Source: Zygnema cylindricum
Lineage: Eukaryota; Streptophyta; Zygnematophyceae; Zygnematales; Zygnemataceae
Direction of reading: 5' to 3'
NCBI GenBank assembly: GCA_037447655.1
Contig: JBBHKE010000893.1
Span: 40,863-104,862, forward strand
DNA length: 64,000 nucleotides
The notes below the pieces were generated by a model. That model did no database searches. It had not been told where the DNA came from and worked only from the letters and a program-made list of their open reading frames with translations. Below are positions 1 to 11,190 of this stretch, piece after piece (the stretch's first letter is position 1; every line of letters starts with the position of its first letter). A program made the position numbers and the translations under genes.

Positions 1-740
1 GTTTTTCATGTAAAACCATGCCTTTTTTTACAGGCATGTGGTGTGATATTCGTAACGCCACATGAAAACAACAATTGCGATTATTTTTTTTTATGGGATT
101 TTCGCATTTCCTTTTTTTTCTTAATACCTAACATAAAGTACAAAAAAAAAAAAATATCCCGTGGCTTAAACGAAAAAAATGAGATTATCGTTAACCGCCA
201 CATGACTACCTATATTAAAGTGAAGGTAAAAATATACTTATTTATTTTTATTTTAGTTTCGAGGTTCAAAATTTAGGGGCGCTGAATTAATGTTAACATA
301 CACTAATAACGATTCACGGTGAACCGCACTATGAATTTCGGCCATAAAAGTGCAGTACACCGCCAATTGCTATTAGAGTAAAAAAAGCAAATTCGGTGCC
401 CTATAAAAAAAAAAAAACATGAAATACAATCCATAATTCTTTTTTTTCCTTTACGCTTTTAGGGTATTTTTTTTTATTAGCGTTAACAACAAAAGTACAC
501 CGCAATGCTTATAGTGTGGTGTACGGACATTTTTTTCCGTACCAAAATGTACTTTTTGAAATACAAATGTACAAAAAATCATTTAATGTAATTGCGCATG
601 TATGTGAATGTGCACTGGGAAAAAGAGACGCAATATATTCATATTTTGGCGTACGTATTCTCAGATTTTGTAAGATACATACATTGATGTAGACATCAAT
701 ACGGTGGGCATTTACTATTCGAAAAAACCCAAATTAGAGT
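1..740. other. AT-rich intergenic sequence with TIR-like motifs
   Basis: No gene is recognised. Long A and T runs dominate, and a short open frame near the start is low-complexity. Two copies of a dispersed motif are present in opposite orientations, at about 301-327 (CACTAATAACGATTCACGGT) and 355-380 (GTACACCGCCAATTGCTATT). This is the motif that bounds small elements around 27.1, 55.2-55.8 and 58.4-58.9 kb, so this stretch is probably remnants of such elements. Confidence 0.5.
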
Positions 741-753
741 TAGTGATTAATTA

Positions 754-1020
754 ATGTCGAGCGTGCCGCTGAAAGATGAGAGGAGGGCCCACTGCCTTAA
801 GTAATCGGCCTTCGAATCCTGCAAACAGACCCCCAGAATGCGAATGCTTTCCATGATAATGCCTATGCCCACGACCACCCGCATTTTTCCCATGAACATG
901 TATGCAATAATAGGGATGAGTGCATGGGGAGGGCGAAAATATATCTCCTCCCCCTCCTTTCCCCACCTTGTCGGGGAAAGGTATGGGATTTTTGGTAATG
1001 GAGCCGGGTACCTAACTAAC
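754..1020. repeat. Dispersed direct repeat R1, copy 1
   Basis: A segment of about 267 bp, beginning GTCGAGCGTGCC and ending near GCCGGGTACCT, recurs at 1,338-1,604 in the same orientation with scattered substitutions. Several frames stay open by chance, but nothing matches a known protein. The pair flanks a 317-bp segment that itself recurs near 26.7 kb. The two copies could be short LTRs or a local duplication; the sequence does not decide. Confidence 0.6.
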
Positions 1021-1024
1021 ATCC

Positions 1025-1337
1025 TACAGACAGCCAACAGCAAAATCTACAAGATTATGCCACAATTTACGTGGTGTTCCACAATGTACCCCCCAAAAGT
1101 GACAGGTGAAAATTGGTTACATGTAACAGGAATGGAAATCTAGAAACACAATAACCCTGCCTTCCGACCTCCGTTAGACACGAAATAAAGTGCGTTCCAC
1201 TCAGTATAAAAGATAGAAAAATCTTGTTTTGTTGGGTACACTCTTTCCTCCGTACTCTGATGACCGTATAGGGGAGGAAGGGCCCGGAAATCGATGGTGA
1301 GATAAATAAGTGTCGGTAAAGCCAACGAGCTTGACAG
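1025..1337. repeat. Dispersed repeat R1b, also at 26.7 kb
   Basis: The segment from about CAGACAGCCAACAGC to CCAACGAGCTTGACA is repeated at about 26,677-26,988, with shared blocks such as GTTCCACAATGTACCCCCCA and GGGGAGGAAGGGCCCGGAA. No coding potential is evident. Its position between two R1 copies suggests that R1-R1b-R1 was one mobile unit. Confidence 0.6.
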
Positions 1338-1604
1338 TTGTCGAGCGTGCCGGAGAAAGATGAGAGGAGGGCCCACTTCCCTGAGTAATCGGCTAAGGAA
1401 TCCTGCAAACAGACCCCCAATATACAAATGCTTCCCATGATAATGCCTATACCCTTGGTCGCCCGCATTTTTCCCATGAACATGCATGCAATAATAGGGA
1501 TGAATGCATGGGTAGGGCGAAAAGATATCTCCTCCGCCTCCTTTCCCCACCTTGCATCGGAAAGGTATGTGATTCTTGGTAATGGAGGCGGGTACCTGAT
1601 TTCC
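1338..1604. repeat. Dispersed direct repeat R1, copy 2
   Basis: Second copy of the 754-1,020 repeat in the same orientation, with shared blocks GATGAGAGGAGGGCCCACT and TTTTTCCCATGAACATG. It lies just downstream (in element orientation) of the decayed Ty3 polyprotein. Confidence 0.6.
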
Positions 1605-2110
1605 CCCCATCTTAGTCAACCGTGACAAAGAAATAAGTATAATTACCAGCCCAATTCGCAGTTTTTGCAAAACTAGAGTGTAGAGGGTTTAGGACAAGGG
1701 TCCCAAGAGGAGGGGAGGCAGGACTGATACCAACACTGGTCACATCGGTCAGAGACCAGTATAGGATTCCGAGAGGAGGATACGGGGCAGCCGGAGGAAC
1801 ATGATGGTGGGTCTGCAAAATAAATGAGGTAGAAAGTAGGCTCGTCTTCCAATCCCCGGATGTGACAAGGGGCTACATTGATCTGATTTTCCTTGATTTT
1901 CCGATCGTCCTTTCCTTCCTGTGTCAAGACAACCTTATTGGAAAATTCTATCACTTTCAAGATCACCCTTCTAACCGAAATGTCAAGAGTGTCGTTCTTC
2001 TGTTGCATCCGATACACGAAATCTGCAGGAAAAAATCGTCGTTGCCGCGGGACAAAATTCCCGCTCCGGCGCTGCGAATACAATAGTTGATCTCGGTGCT
2101 GAGCTGATTG

Positions 2111-2760
2111 TCAATTCCCCATGGCAAATGGCATTTCCCAGTGAAATAACTTGGCTCTGTCGGCAATTAGTTTCTCAACCATTCCCTTGCTATCCATCTC
2201 CGAAAGCACCCCCGCTAGGGCGGAGGCAGCGTTGTGTAGAATTGGATGTCGTCCGAACAAAATGAAATATGGATTGTAGGAGTGGAGGGATGCTTCCCGT
2301 TTAAACCTGTACCCTATGGCTATCGAAGGCACCCTCTTATCCCACTCTCCTAAATCCTCTTCCACAACATATTTGTGTAGTGACCGCTTCACAATTTGTA
2401 CGCACCTTTCGGCCAAACTGTCGGCTTGTGAGTGGTCTCGGTTGGTCAGATAGTGGTCGATGAGGCACAATTCCAACAATTTGGATAATTCTTCGCAAAT
2501 TCAAAGCCCTGGTTGGTCTAAACTTTGGTTGGGGACCCAAATTGGGACAACACTCTCTGCAAGAATGCATCCGCAATTACCTTGGACTCCTTGCGGGGTA
2601 GGACCACCAATTTGATCCACTTGGAAAAATGCTCTTTCAATTCCAATAAAAAGCGGTTTTCTTGTCTCCTAATGGGGAGAGGACACAACAGATCCTGAGA
2701 CCACCGATAAAGCATTCCCCAAATGGGAAGGGAATGAAGCTGGGCACCACCCTTGTGACA
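2111..2760 (-). pseudogene. Ty3 integrase core and C-terminal remnant
   Basis: Two open stretches (2,715-2,518 and 2,479-2,111) resemble the integrase core of plant Ty3 elements. The upstream part has WSQDLLCPLPI and KEHFSKWIKLVVLPRK, matching the strand around the first catalytic Asp, which here reads WSQD. The downstream part has SQADSLAERCVQIVKRSLHK, the region carrying the catalytic Glu helix. A frameshift and stop separate them near 2,500, so no active integrase could be made. Confidence 0.75.
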
Positions 2761-2778
2761 AAAGCTGCTTTGACACAG

Positions 2779-3650
2779 TCATAGGAAGAACACGTCTGCA
2801 CAATCCGGTTGACTTGGGTCCGCAACCCGTGCCACCATTAAGATTTTGTGACCAAGGAGGTGGTCTATTTCTGCCCAAAATGGACACATTGTTGGTGGAG
2901 GCGAAAAAAAAAGAGTCTCGCTATCGGTCGGGGGAGGAACCACTTTCCTCGTACCGTTTACCCATTTCTTGATTAAAATGCCTCTCTCCCATTTGTATGC
3001 CACTATTCGAGCTTGAACTTGGAATAACTGCACTCCAGACAATTGGGAAAGAGGAGAACCTTGTTGGATAGGTTGAAGTTCCTCGGGGTCATTCCAAATA
3101 TCTTTACGCGCGGCTCTTATTGGCGCCTGCCCCACCGCGTCTGCAAAGAAAGTTGACAATTCCCCCTCAGATTGAGGAAGCCAAATGAAGGCAGAGGAAG
3201 CTCCAATGAGTCCCAAACAGATTTGAGGATCCTCATTGTGACGGGCCTCGGTGGAATCCCTAGCGGAAGGGTCGGGATTTCTGCTAAGTTCGTCGACAAT
3301 TCCTTGGATTTCCTCGGCCTGGTGGATTATGTCGAAATAATATTCCTGTAGGATTAACACCCATTTGGCGAGCTTGTTAGTTAGCTTGATGTTTTCCATA
3401 ATCCACTTGAGAGGTTGGTGATCTGTTATCACATTGAAATGAACTCCGTACAGATATGTTTTGAAATGTTGGATGGCCCAACCGGCCGCCTGTAATTCCC
3501 CTTGGTAGCTGGTGTAATTCCCCTCCGCCCGGTTGTTACTTCTACCAGCATAAGCTATTACATATTTAGCCTTTGCATCATCTAGTTGAGCTAAAACGGC
3601 TCCCAATCCAAACCGGCTCTAATTAGTGTAAAGTAGGAACTGCCTCTGAT
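2779..3650 (-). pseudogene. Ty3 RNase H and integrase N-terminal linker
   Basis: The open stretch 3,606-2,779 (275 codons) begins with GAVLAQLDDAKAKYVIAYAG, then NYTSYQGELQAAGWAIQHFK and NVITDHQPLKWIM, the standard Ty3 RNase H blocks including the catalytic Glu and Asp regions. The rest is a linker followed by the His side of an integrase zinc-binding region (HLLGHK); the Cys pair falls in another frame near 2,770. Just upstream, a TAG at 3,619-3,621 replaces the Trp of the conserved TDWS-like block. Confidence 0.8.
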
Positions 3651-3799
3651 GATCTGGCATCAAGAGAGCTAGGTGTTGTTTGAAGGAATCCTTCAGAAAT
3701 TGGAAGGAAATTTGTTGCTCCTCCGTCCACTTCCACTCCTGGTCCTTCCGCAACAACTGGTTCAAAGGCTGAGCGTGACTGTTGAATTCAGGGATGAAT

Positions 3800-4636
3800 C
3801 TCCGGTATTAGTTAGCTAAGCTTAAAATCGTGCGGAGTGCAAAGACGTCCACAAGAGGGGGAAGGGCATCAAAGGCTACCACCTTGACCATATGGGGACC
3901 CACTGTCCCAGGTGTAACTTCATGTTTGAAGTAAAAAAAAAATTGCACCCCAAAAATTCCCTTACACGGGTGACATTTCAAGCTCGTTGCTTGAAGAGCC
4001 CTAAGTTCAATTTGTATGTGCTCCAAATGCTACTCGAAGGTCTTAGATAAGATAATAACATCTTTGATGTAGCACCAGCAAATTAATTCCCCGAAACGCC
4101 TCGACCATGGCACGTTGGAATTTGGCTAGTGCATTCTTTAGCCCAAATGGCATGTAGAGCCATTCATACAACCTGGACCCTACCTAAAACGCTGTCTTTT
4201 CGCGGTGCTTTCGCTCCATTGCGATCTGGTGGAACCCATTCTTCAACTCTAAGGTGGAATAAATGGTGGCCCTGGCCAAAGAGTTGAAAATCTCTTCTTG
4301 TATAGGCATTTGGTATCCGTTAGTTAAGGCTGTCGTGTTAAGCATCCGGTATTCTCCACACAACCGAAAGTCCACTGTTTTCCTAGACGAGTCCTTCTTG
4401 GGTGGGAGAACACTTCGGGACGCAAACCCATGGAGTCCAATACTTTCCTGCACAATTCCTGCTTCCACCAGGGTTTGTACCTTTGCCGAGATAAATTCCT
4501 TTTCTTTAAAGCTCAGCAAGTACTGCTTCTGCCAAACAGTAGCCGTCTCGTCTATTAAATTGATATGAAAAGGGGTACCTTTGCAGATGCCAGTGTCAGT
4601 GTCTGACCAAGAGAACACCTGTTTGTTCTTCTTCAA
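3800..4636 (-). pseudogene. Ty3 reverse transcriptase remnant
   Basis: The stretch 4,636-4,184 has RT blocks VEAGIVQESIG, VLPPKKDSSRKTVDFRLCGE and YSTLELKNGFHQIAME. After a TAG it continues with YEWLYMPFGLKNALAKFQRA. The catalytic box reads YIKD where YIDD or YVDD is expected, so one catalytic Asp is lost. Further stops lie at 4,030-4,032 (TAG where Gln is usual) and 3,808-3,810 (TAA where Tyr is usual). The cleaner 4,026-3,808 stretch covers the thumb and start of the connection region. Confidence 0.8.
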
Positions 4637-4699
4637 CAGGTTGGAGAGCCGGGCCTTTTGTTGAGGGTCGAACTGCTCCCCTAAGGTCTAATCCATCTC

Positions 4700-5495
4700 C
4701 CTGGGTTCCACTGCTGCCCCAGCCTCTAGGGGTCTACCCCAGCGGGAGCTATCAAATCCCAACTCTACCTGTGGGTCTAATTTCCCTTTTTCATGTCAGG
4801 ATGCAGCTGCCAACAACTTTCGCTAAAGTGTCCCCTTCCGATCCTCTGCTCCCCCCCACTAAGGAATCCCTTTATTTGTGTGAAATGCTGAACTGGAAAA
4901 TTTTGATGGGAAAAGTTGTCTCTTTGCCTCTCTGCACCCCTCAAGCTGCAAGTTGGCCTGCACTGCTAACAACTGTGGAGCTTCAAGGTAGCTAGCCCTT
5001 GTCTGAGGAGACTGTAGGCTGGAAAAGGCAAGAGAAAGTTTTATCACCCAAGTGATTGCATTGATATCCATGCTTTGTCCGAGTAGGCTGCACCTCTTTA
5101 GGTCTGAAATACCTGGTGTTGCCGTTGTGGCAGGTTGGAATCCCATTGCTTATTCTCAATCTTCCACCGTCGGTGTTGTCCACATTTCAATTTTGTTGAC
5201 GAATATCATTCCGGCTGCTCCCTACTGATACGCATGGCTGTTGGGGAACGAAACCAATGTTGGGAGGGCTCGCCTTGATGCCCGTGGTTTGTTGCACCGG
5301 AAGAACGGACGACGATCTGCCTTGGTAACAGGAGTGGCCGACCGCCCTGTCCCTAATTTGTTGGAGAGTAATATGGGGATCTGTTTTGTGGTTTTGTAAG
5401 AGGTGGTTTAGGACTGACAGAGGTATCACATTGGTCTTGTAAGCCCGAACTCACTGAGCCCTTGACCCCAGTTGCGCCGCATTGAAAAGTATATA

Positions 5496-5539
<44 letters not shown>

Positions 5540-5548
5540 GTATATATG

Positions 5549-5580
<32 letters not shown>

Positions 5581-5601
5581 GATATATATATATATATATA
5601 T

Positions 5602-5635
<34 letters not shown>

Positions 5636-6896
5636 CGGAGCCCTTAGAATCTCCTTAACTTAATTCCAGCTATTGGCGACCTGTTTTCTTTTATCATCTT
5701 TGGGTGAACACTTTTCAAAACGTACCCTATTAGTGTGTTTTGGGATTGCTGGAGCCAAGAAATTAATTTGATCATATGTAAAAAGGTTTGACTTTGGCTA
5801 TCTTGATGTCCCTCGCCTTTCCTTACTAAAGAGTATCCTTTACATGAGCATATTGCTATTACCAGATCTACTCGCTCCAGCATAGCTACATATGGTATCA
5901 AGATATTGTCAAAGTTATGGGGAAGGCTTCGTTGAGATCTATAGATGGCGGATATTGTAAGTTGTTGGGGGTACAATTGGTGGAGCTATTGTAGTCTGTG
6001 TTGACTAATTGCCCGAGCATCAAAGGAGATTTCCACGGCCACATAAGACTCCACGCTTTATCTCGCTTTCAATACAACCTCTAGGTGCGAGCTAATTCCA
6101 AAGAATAGGGATAATATCCCGAGTCCGGAATCCGGGATTGATAATGACACCACTTATTGATGGAATTTTTGATTCTCGGGTGGAACCTCCGAAGATTCCG
6201 CTCGAGGCTTATTCTCCTGGGCAAACATAGCTGCGAAGGACTTGTCCACTTCCCGCCGAAATGTTGCGATTTGTGTTAATCTGCTCTGGTATTTCTTTTC
6301 TCACCGCTTGGAAATAGGGAATTGCTATATCACGTCTACGATATCTATAGCGCTCGCGAGCAGCTTTGTTGGAGTGTGGGTAGCATAAACAAGATAACAT
6401 CCGACCACGGGAGCATTGTTTTTCCCCCTATTCTATAAATCCAGGGGTACCACCACCTTGACCCCTTTCGGATCCTCAAGATCCCGAACACTAAAATACT
6501 CCTTCCACACACTTAATCCTTTATTCAATCTTCTCAGGTGGCCATCCCCTGCAGAATTTCAAACTGTTTACCCTCCACCACCAAGAAAGGAAGATGAATT
6601 CGGACCTTCTGATCGCGTCATCGGAGAACTCGATTAACATGGTTTTGATAGATACGTGGACCGGCTAGCTCCCACTACTAATAGTGCTCAAGCAGATGTT
6701 ACTGGGGGAGATTTTCGGTCGGAGTTCCTCATGCATTTGCTGAAGAACCGAAGTGGTAATGAGATTTGGGTGTGCTCTTGTATCGACCACGTCATCGTGA
6801 TATCCGCCATATCCGTTGAGTTTGAAATTTCCCATCCGGTTGAGGATTAGCGCCACGGATAACGTTTTATAATCCCTATCCATCATAGGGGTCTTT
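4700..6896 (-). pseudogene. Ty3 gag and protease remnant
   Basis: Upstream of the RT (minus strand) only short broken frames survive. Near 6,800-6,740 a frame reads VDTRAHPNLITTSVLQQMHE, which resembles a retropepsin active-site strand with DTGA changed to DTRA. Frames at 5,429-5,187 and 5,146-4,859 are Gln- and Ser-rich and may derive from gag, but no intact zinc knuckle was found. The gag assignment rests on position. Confidence 0.5.
5490..5633. repeat. TA-rich microsatellite
   Basis: About 140 bp of (TA)n with interspersed TATATG, TATACA and TAGATA units. It interrupts the Ty3 gag region. It could form cruciform or slipped structures; no function is implied. Confidence 0.95.
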
Positions 6897-7934
6897 TGCA
6901 ATTCTGTGTCCTCCATTGGACTACAGAATACAGGAAGCCTCTAGATAGCATTTAACTAACCCACTTTAAGCCACAACCACTTCTGCCTCAGAAGGCAAAC
7001 TGACAATTTGACTGCACCCCTGTGTAGCCTGGACTCCCCTGAGTCTGTAGCAAAAAGAATCACTGTAAACGGCCAACCAGGCGATAAGTTATGAGGCAGT
7101 AAAAATGCCAATTTGTACAAACTCTCAAAGGGAGAGATGACTACCTACCTAAATTTTCTAAGTCCTGATTCTCTCTAATAACTCCTATCTACTGAGGTAC
7201 GGACCAATCAGATTATTGTATCGTACACAAAAGTACTACTGCCGATGTACCTTTTGTACGGCCTATGTACGACAAGGCTATTAAGTGGACGCGTGTCCGC
7301 TTTTCACTCGTCCGTACGTTCCTCGGAATTCCTATGACCGAATGTCATCTCTCCACGTGGCTCCAGGTCATGCCACATCACAAAACGCCAAAATGACCAC
7401 TCCGGGATTTCGGCAATGATTTGCGCCGTTGGATTTTGTGCCAAACGCAATCTTAGCCGTAATAAATGCTTGCGTGACATTTGTTCCGATGTCGAAATAA
7501 AATGCGTGGTATCCGTTTCAAATTAGCGTCGTACGACGTACTTTATAAAACTGAATCTATGTACGCCGTATAAAGTTCTAGTTAAATGAATTTTAGTCCC
7601 GCAAACTAAATATATATCTATCACATACCATAGTACTTAGCATTGGTCCTAGTCTATTAGGATAAAGCTGACCGCTACCGGTCAACTTGACGAATCGCAG
7701 GTACCGGGATCAAACCTCTGGTCCGTCAAGTATATTTTTAGTAACCTACTAAAAATAGTTGTCTGTTGAACTAAGGTAGCCATGGATCAACCTCTCTCTC
7801 TTACCTTCAGTGACTACAACAAGTATGGGAGTTAGAGAGCGGAGGTGGAGGCAGGCTGCCCGTCCTTTTTCTTTCCTTTTTATAAAAACATATTTAAACC
7901 TAGAAAATACTCTAGAAATCTATAAATTTCAACA
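6897..7934 (-). repeat. Solo copia LTR, family A, with TCTTT duplication
   Basis: This 1,038-bp segment starts TGCAATTCTGTG and ends AAATTTCAACA, the same termini as both LTRs of element A. It is flanked by exact TCTTT duplications (6,892-6,896 and 7,935-7,939), so it is a solo LTR left by recombination between the two LTRs. It lies within Ty3 sequence. The gag start codon carried in the LTR (about 6,914-6,916) is kept and reads outward, fusing seven LTR codons to an 83-codon frame in the Ty3 remnant. A G-box is at 7,354-7,359. Confidence 0.92.
7354..7359. promoter_or_regulatory. G-box in family A LTR
   Basis: CCACGTGG within CTCCACGTGGCTCCAGGTCA. The same palindrome sits at the same place in LTRs of families A, B, B-like and G (16,367; 18,730; 24,109; 28,145; 37,554; 45,659; 47,221). 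G-boxes bind plant bZIP and bHLH factors, so it may drive element transcription; that role is inferred. Confidence 0.6.
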
Positions 7935-8029
7935 TCTTTGGGTCGGCGGACCAAAAGACGGATCTGACCTCATCTTCCCCGCCTATTTTCTCTCCTCTTG
8001 AGTGAATCTCCTCTTTGAAGGGGGGAGGA

Positions 8030-8341
8030 TTATGAAGTATGATTCGCATCAAAAATACGAAAATGAGAGACATCGAGTCTCGTGCCATGCCACGCTTCAA
8101 AAGGAGTTTTGTTAGAAAGAGAAGAGGTAGGAGAGCGATTTTGAATATAAGAGGAAGTTAGTAAGGCTTCCGCCCAAAAGTAAAAAGGTAAAGAAGCAAA
8201 ATGGAGAAGGGAGGGAGACTTGTCAATGAGAGAGCAATTTAGATGTCCGGCATGACCATTTTGTTGCGGAGAATGGGGAGAAGTTTTGTGATGAATAACG
8301 CCATGTGTTAGTAAAAACTCAGAAAATTCATTAGAAACAAA
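8030..8341 (-). pseudogene. Copia integrase fragment, different lineage
   Basis: An open minus-strand frame of about 103 codons has no start codon of its own. It reads FVSNEFSEFLLTHGV, HHKTSPHSPQQNGHAG, YFWAEALLTSSYIQNRSP and TPFEAWHGTRLDVSHFRIF. These are the blocks around the catalytic Glu and the C-terminal core of copia integrases. The catalytic Glu position is altered (NGHAGHLN where NGxAERLN is usual). The fragment is cut exactly where the element D LTR begins. Its wording differs from elements A and C, so it is another copia lineage. Confidence 0.8.
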
Positions 8342-8342
8342 T

Positions 8343-9392
8343 TGTTGGATTTTGGAAACCTTTAGTCCTCTCTATATCACATTACTATGCTGCCATGTTG
8401 CGCTGGTCATACAGCAACCATAGCAGCGTGTGTGATAAAGATATTGCGCTGCTATGCTGCGCTGGTCACATCGCAGTCATAGCAGCTTGCGTACTTGGTA
8501 CTAAGTTTATTGGAACGTACGGAATTGGAATTCAAGTGACGCGAAGAAACATAGACGAAAGTGCGGAATGTGTTGAAGAAATGGACGGTGGATCGCGAAG
8601 CGATCCGGTGATTAATATTCGAAATGATTTAAATTGTACGTGGGCCGTACAAAACATAATGCGGCGGTCAAACGTGTGATGAATTGGACGCCACCGGAGC
8701 TACGGACGGCGACGGGGTCAGTTTGGTGAGGGACGCAAAATCGCGTCCATCACATGATATTTTTTTTGGACGGTCCTGATTCGTTTGACATAATTTGTAA
8801 GACTTGTAAATACTTAGTCATTTCTTGTTTGTCCCGTGTATTAATTATTACGGTAGATCTCAGGTACAATCACATTAATAGAGGTTGTTGGTTGATTACG
8901 TACGGCTGGTATGCCTCCGTACAGTTAGTAGTTAGTTGTAGTGTATATTGGTAGGACTTAGTCATTTCTATTTTTAGGAACCTTTTTGGACAGTCTGCTC
9001 CTTTTTGGGAATTTCATCTGAGAATTGCTCTCAGTTTTATTGGCAGAATGATCAGATATTTTGCTTGTGTGTTCCTCCTTTTTTTGGCAATATTGTGGCA
9101 AATTTGCATATCTATTGAAGGTCTGATTTGCTTCGGGCTTCACTGTGAAGTTGGTCAGATTAATCAAAGTTGTTTTTCTGCAACTTTGACTGAGTGTTGT
9201 GATTATTCGGTTTGGTAATGTTATATGAAATTTGGTGGGAATACTTAGTGGCATAGAAACTATGTGGTTGAGTAGTTTTAGCTTGGTTTGGATATTCTGT
9301 AGAATTCTGAGTGGAATCAAAGGAGGCTGTTTTGGGGTAGTCTGTGGTGCTTCTGAGGGTACATTCATGGCTGAAAAGGGCTATGAACAACA
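8343..9392 (+). repeat. 5' LTR of element D
   Basis: It runs from TGTTGGATTT to GAACAACA and matches 11,653-12,698 over its whole length with point and small indel differences. It contains CTATGCTGCCATG-type motifs near its start, which resemble the internal minisatellite. The gag ATG is at 9,367-9,369, inside the LTR. Confidence 0.9.
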
Positions 9393-10640
9393 GGTTATGG
9401 GCCCACGCCCATGGCTACCCATATTTGATGTATCTAAATATTACTATTGGATGAGTTTTTTGGAGAGCTACTTCAAGTCGAGGAAGTTAATGGATGTGGT
9501 GGATGGGACATGTGGTCAATCATCGATTGGATGGGAGGAGAAGAACAATAAATGTTTGCCTACTATCAAGCTATCCTTGAACGAGAAAATTGTAATGACT
9601 TACCTTGGTTTACAAAGTGCAGCAGAATTATGGAAGTGTTTTTGTGTATCACTGGATGAGTAGTGTCACAAAAATAATTGAGTATAAGTATGAAGGAGGT
9701 AGTATGTTGAATTATTGTATTGGGATACAAATATTGTTTGTAGAAAATGATATTACAGGAGGAAACTTCACCAATGCTCAAAGGGCTTTCCTGTTAATGA
9801 AAGGATTACCGAAGGAATATAGGTGTGCTTTGGATAGATTAAGGCAAGTTGATAAAAGGGATTGGAACTTACTTTTAGCAATCAGGTGTGTTTTAGAGGA
9901 AGAGGCTAATAATAAGGCTTTAAAGAATAGGGAGAATTGTCAAGGTGTCAGATCACAGTTTCAGAGAAACAAGAAAAGTTGTCGGGTAGAAAACTGTTTT
10001 TACTGTAATGATGGAGGGCATACTTTTAGGGTATGTCCGCTATATAAAAGTGCATGTGTCGCAGGAATTTTCAGGAATGAATAGGATGATAATCGAGTTC
10101 GACCCCCTAAACGAAGGGCTACACTTCCCACCGAAGAATTTGTATACTTGCCAATTGCTACTCTTCAAAACATGGAACATGAGGAAGGACAAGGAGAAAT
10201 TGTTGTGACCGGTATTGAAGTGGAGAAAGAGGTGACAGAAAATGAGCCAGTTTTTGTCACTTTTACAAACGACAAATTGGTGAGTGATGAAGATGTGCAA
10301 GAGGAAAAGGTTATTGAAGTAAGAATACTAGGATGAAGTGAAGGGGATTTAAAAGTTGAAACTGAAAATAATTTGCAGGAGGAGATTAATACACTAAGAG
10401 AAGGAGAGAGGAAAGGTGTTCAAGAAAGTGGAGTAAGTGAAGAATTTTATAATAAGGAAGAAAAAAGAGAGAGGAAAAGTGTTTAGAAAATTGGGTTACG
10501 TGGAAAAGTTCATAATGCGGAAAAAGAAAATAAAATTGCGAAAAATGGGAAAAACATCAAATTTCAGTAAGAAAACGAAGAAAGGAAGTAGAATTCAACG
10601 GATGAATAGTAGAAGGAAATGTAGTCCAAAAGTGTTCAAA
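9367..10640 (+). pseudogene. Copia gag of element D
   Basis: The frame starts in the LTR (MAEKGYEQQVMGP) and continues with FDVSKYYYW and LGLQSAAELWK, typical copia gag blocks (UBN2 type). A frameshift near 9,655-9,665 moves it to the next frame (IIEYKYEGGSMLNYC, ANNKALKNRENCQG), which ends with a zinc knuckle CFYCNDGGHTFRVC (CX2CX4HX4C, about 9,990-10,035). A TAG at 10,082-10,084 interrupts it, after which a Glu/Lys-rich tail stays open to a TGA at 10,334-10,336 and beyond. The product would be a nucleocapsid protein; this copy is broken. Confidence 0.8.
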
Positions 10641-10862
10641 AGAAGACGGCGTGAAAAATAACTTTACGGAAGTGATTACCATTAACAATCAGTAATATTC
10701 GTGGAATTTTTATTTTTGATCTTTGGGTTTAAAATTGATTGAAAAATAGAGTTTTATTTTGAGGACCTAGAAAGAGGCAGCGGAAGCGATGGTGTGTCTA
10801 GGAAGGACAAATTTTTAGAAGAGATGGTGGTAGGGAGATGGAGCAGTGGAGACGTTGAGCAC

Positions 10863-11190
10863 ATGTTGCTATGCTGCTATATTGCTAAGCTGCTATGCTG
10901 CTAAGCTGCTATGGTGCTAAGCAGCTATGCTGCTAAGCAGCTATGATGCTAAGCAGCTATGCTGCTAAGCTGTTATACTGCTATACTGCTAAGCAACTAT
11001 GCAGCTATGCTGCTATGTTGCTATGTTGCTATACTCCTATGCTGCTAAGCTGCTATGCTGCTATGTTGCTATGCTGCTATGCTCCTATGCTGCTAAGCTG
11101 CTATGCTGCTAAGTTGCTATGATGCTAAACTGCTATGTTGTTATGTTGCTATGTTGCTATACTGCTATGCTGCTATGCTGCTATGATGTC
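10863..11190 (+). repeat. GCTATGCTGCTAA minisatellite
   Basis: About 330 bp of imperfect 7- and 8-bp units (GCTATGCT, GCTAAGCT, GTTGCTAT) in tandem. The same words occur in the LTRs of elements C and D, and related GCAGC/TCGCAG runs lie at about 33,830-33,970. It may be an expansion of an LTR-derived word. It replaces the place where pol would be in element D. Confidence 0.9.

Larger units (their letters stand above)
1620..6896 (-). mobile_element. Decayed Ty3/gypsy retrotransposon
   Basis: Read on the minus strand, the order is gag-like sequence, protease-like sequence, reverse transcriptase (about 4,640-3,800), RNase H (about 3,650-3,270), an H2C2-type linker and integrase (about 2,900-2,110). 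That order is Ty3 type. The reading frame is broken by many frameshifts and stops, so the copy is dead. It is split by a TA microsatellite near 5.5 kb and by a solo LTR whose exact 5-bp duplication shows that the sequence resumes at 7,935. No flanking LTR pair was recognised. Confidence 0.8.

Noticed and set aside
10863-11190. CRISPR array
   Set aside because: The units are 7-8 bp with no spacers, in a plant-type retrotransposon.
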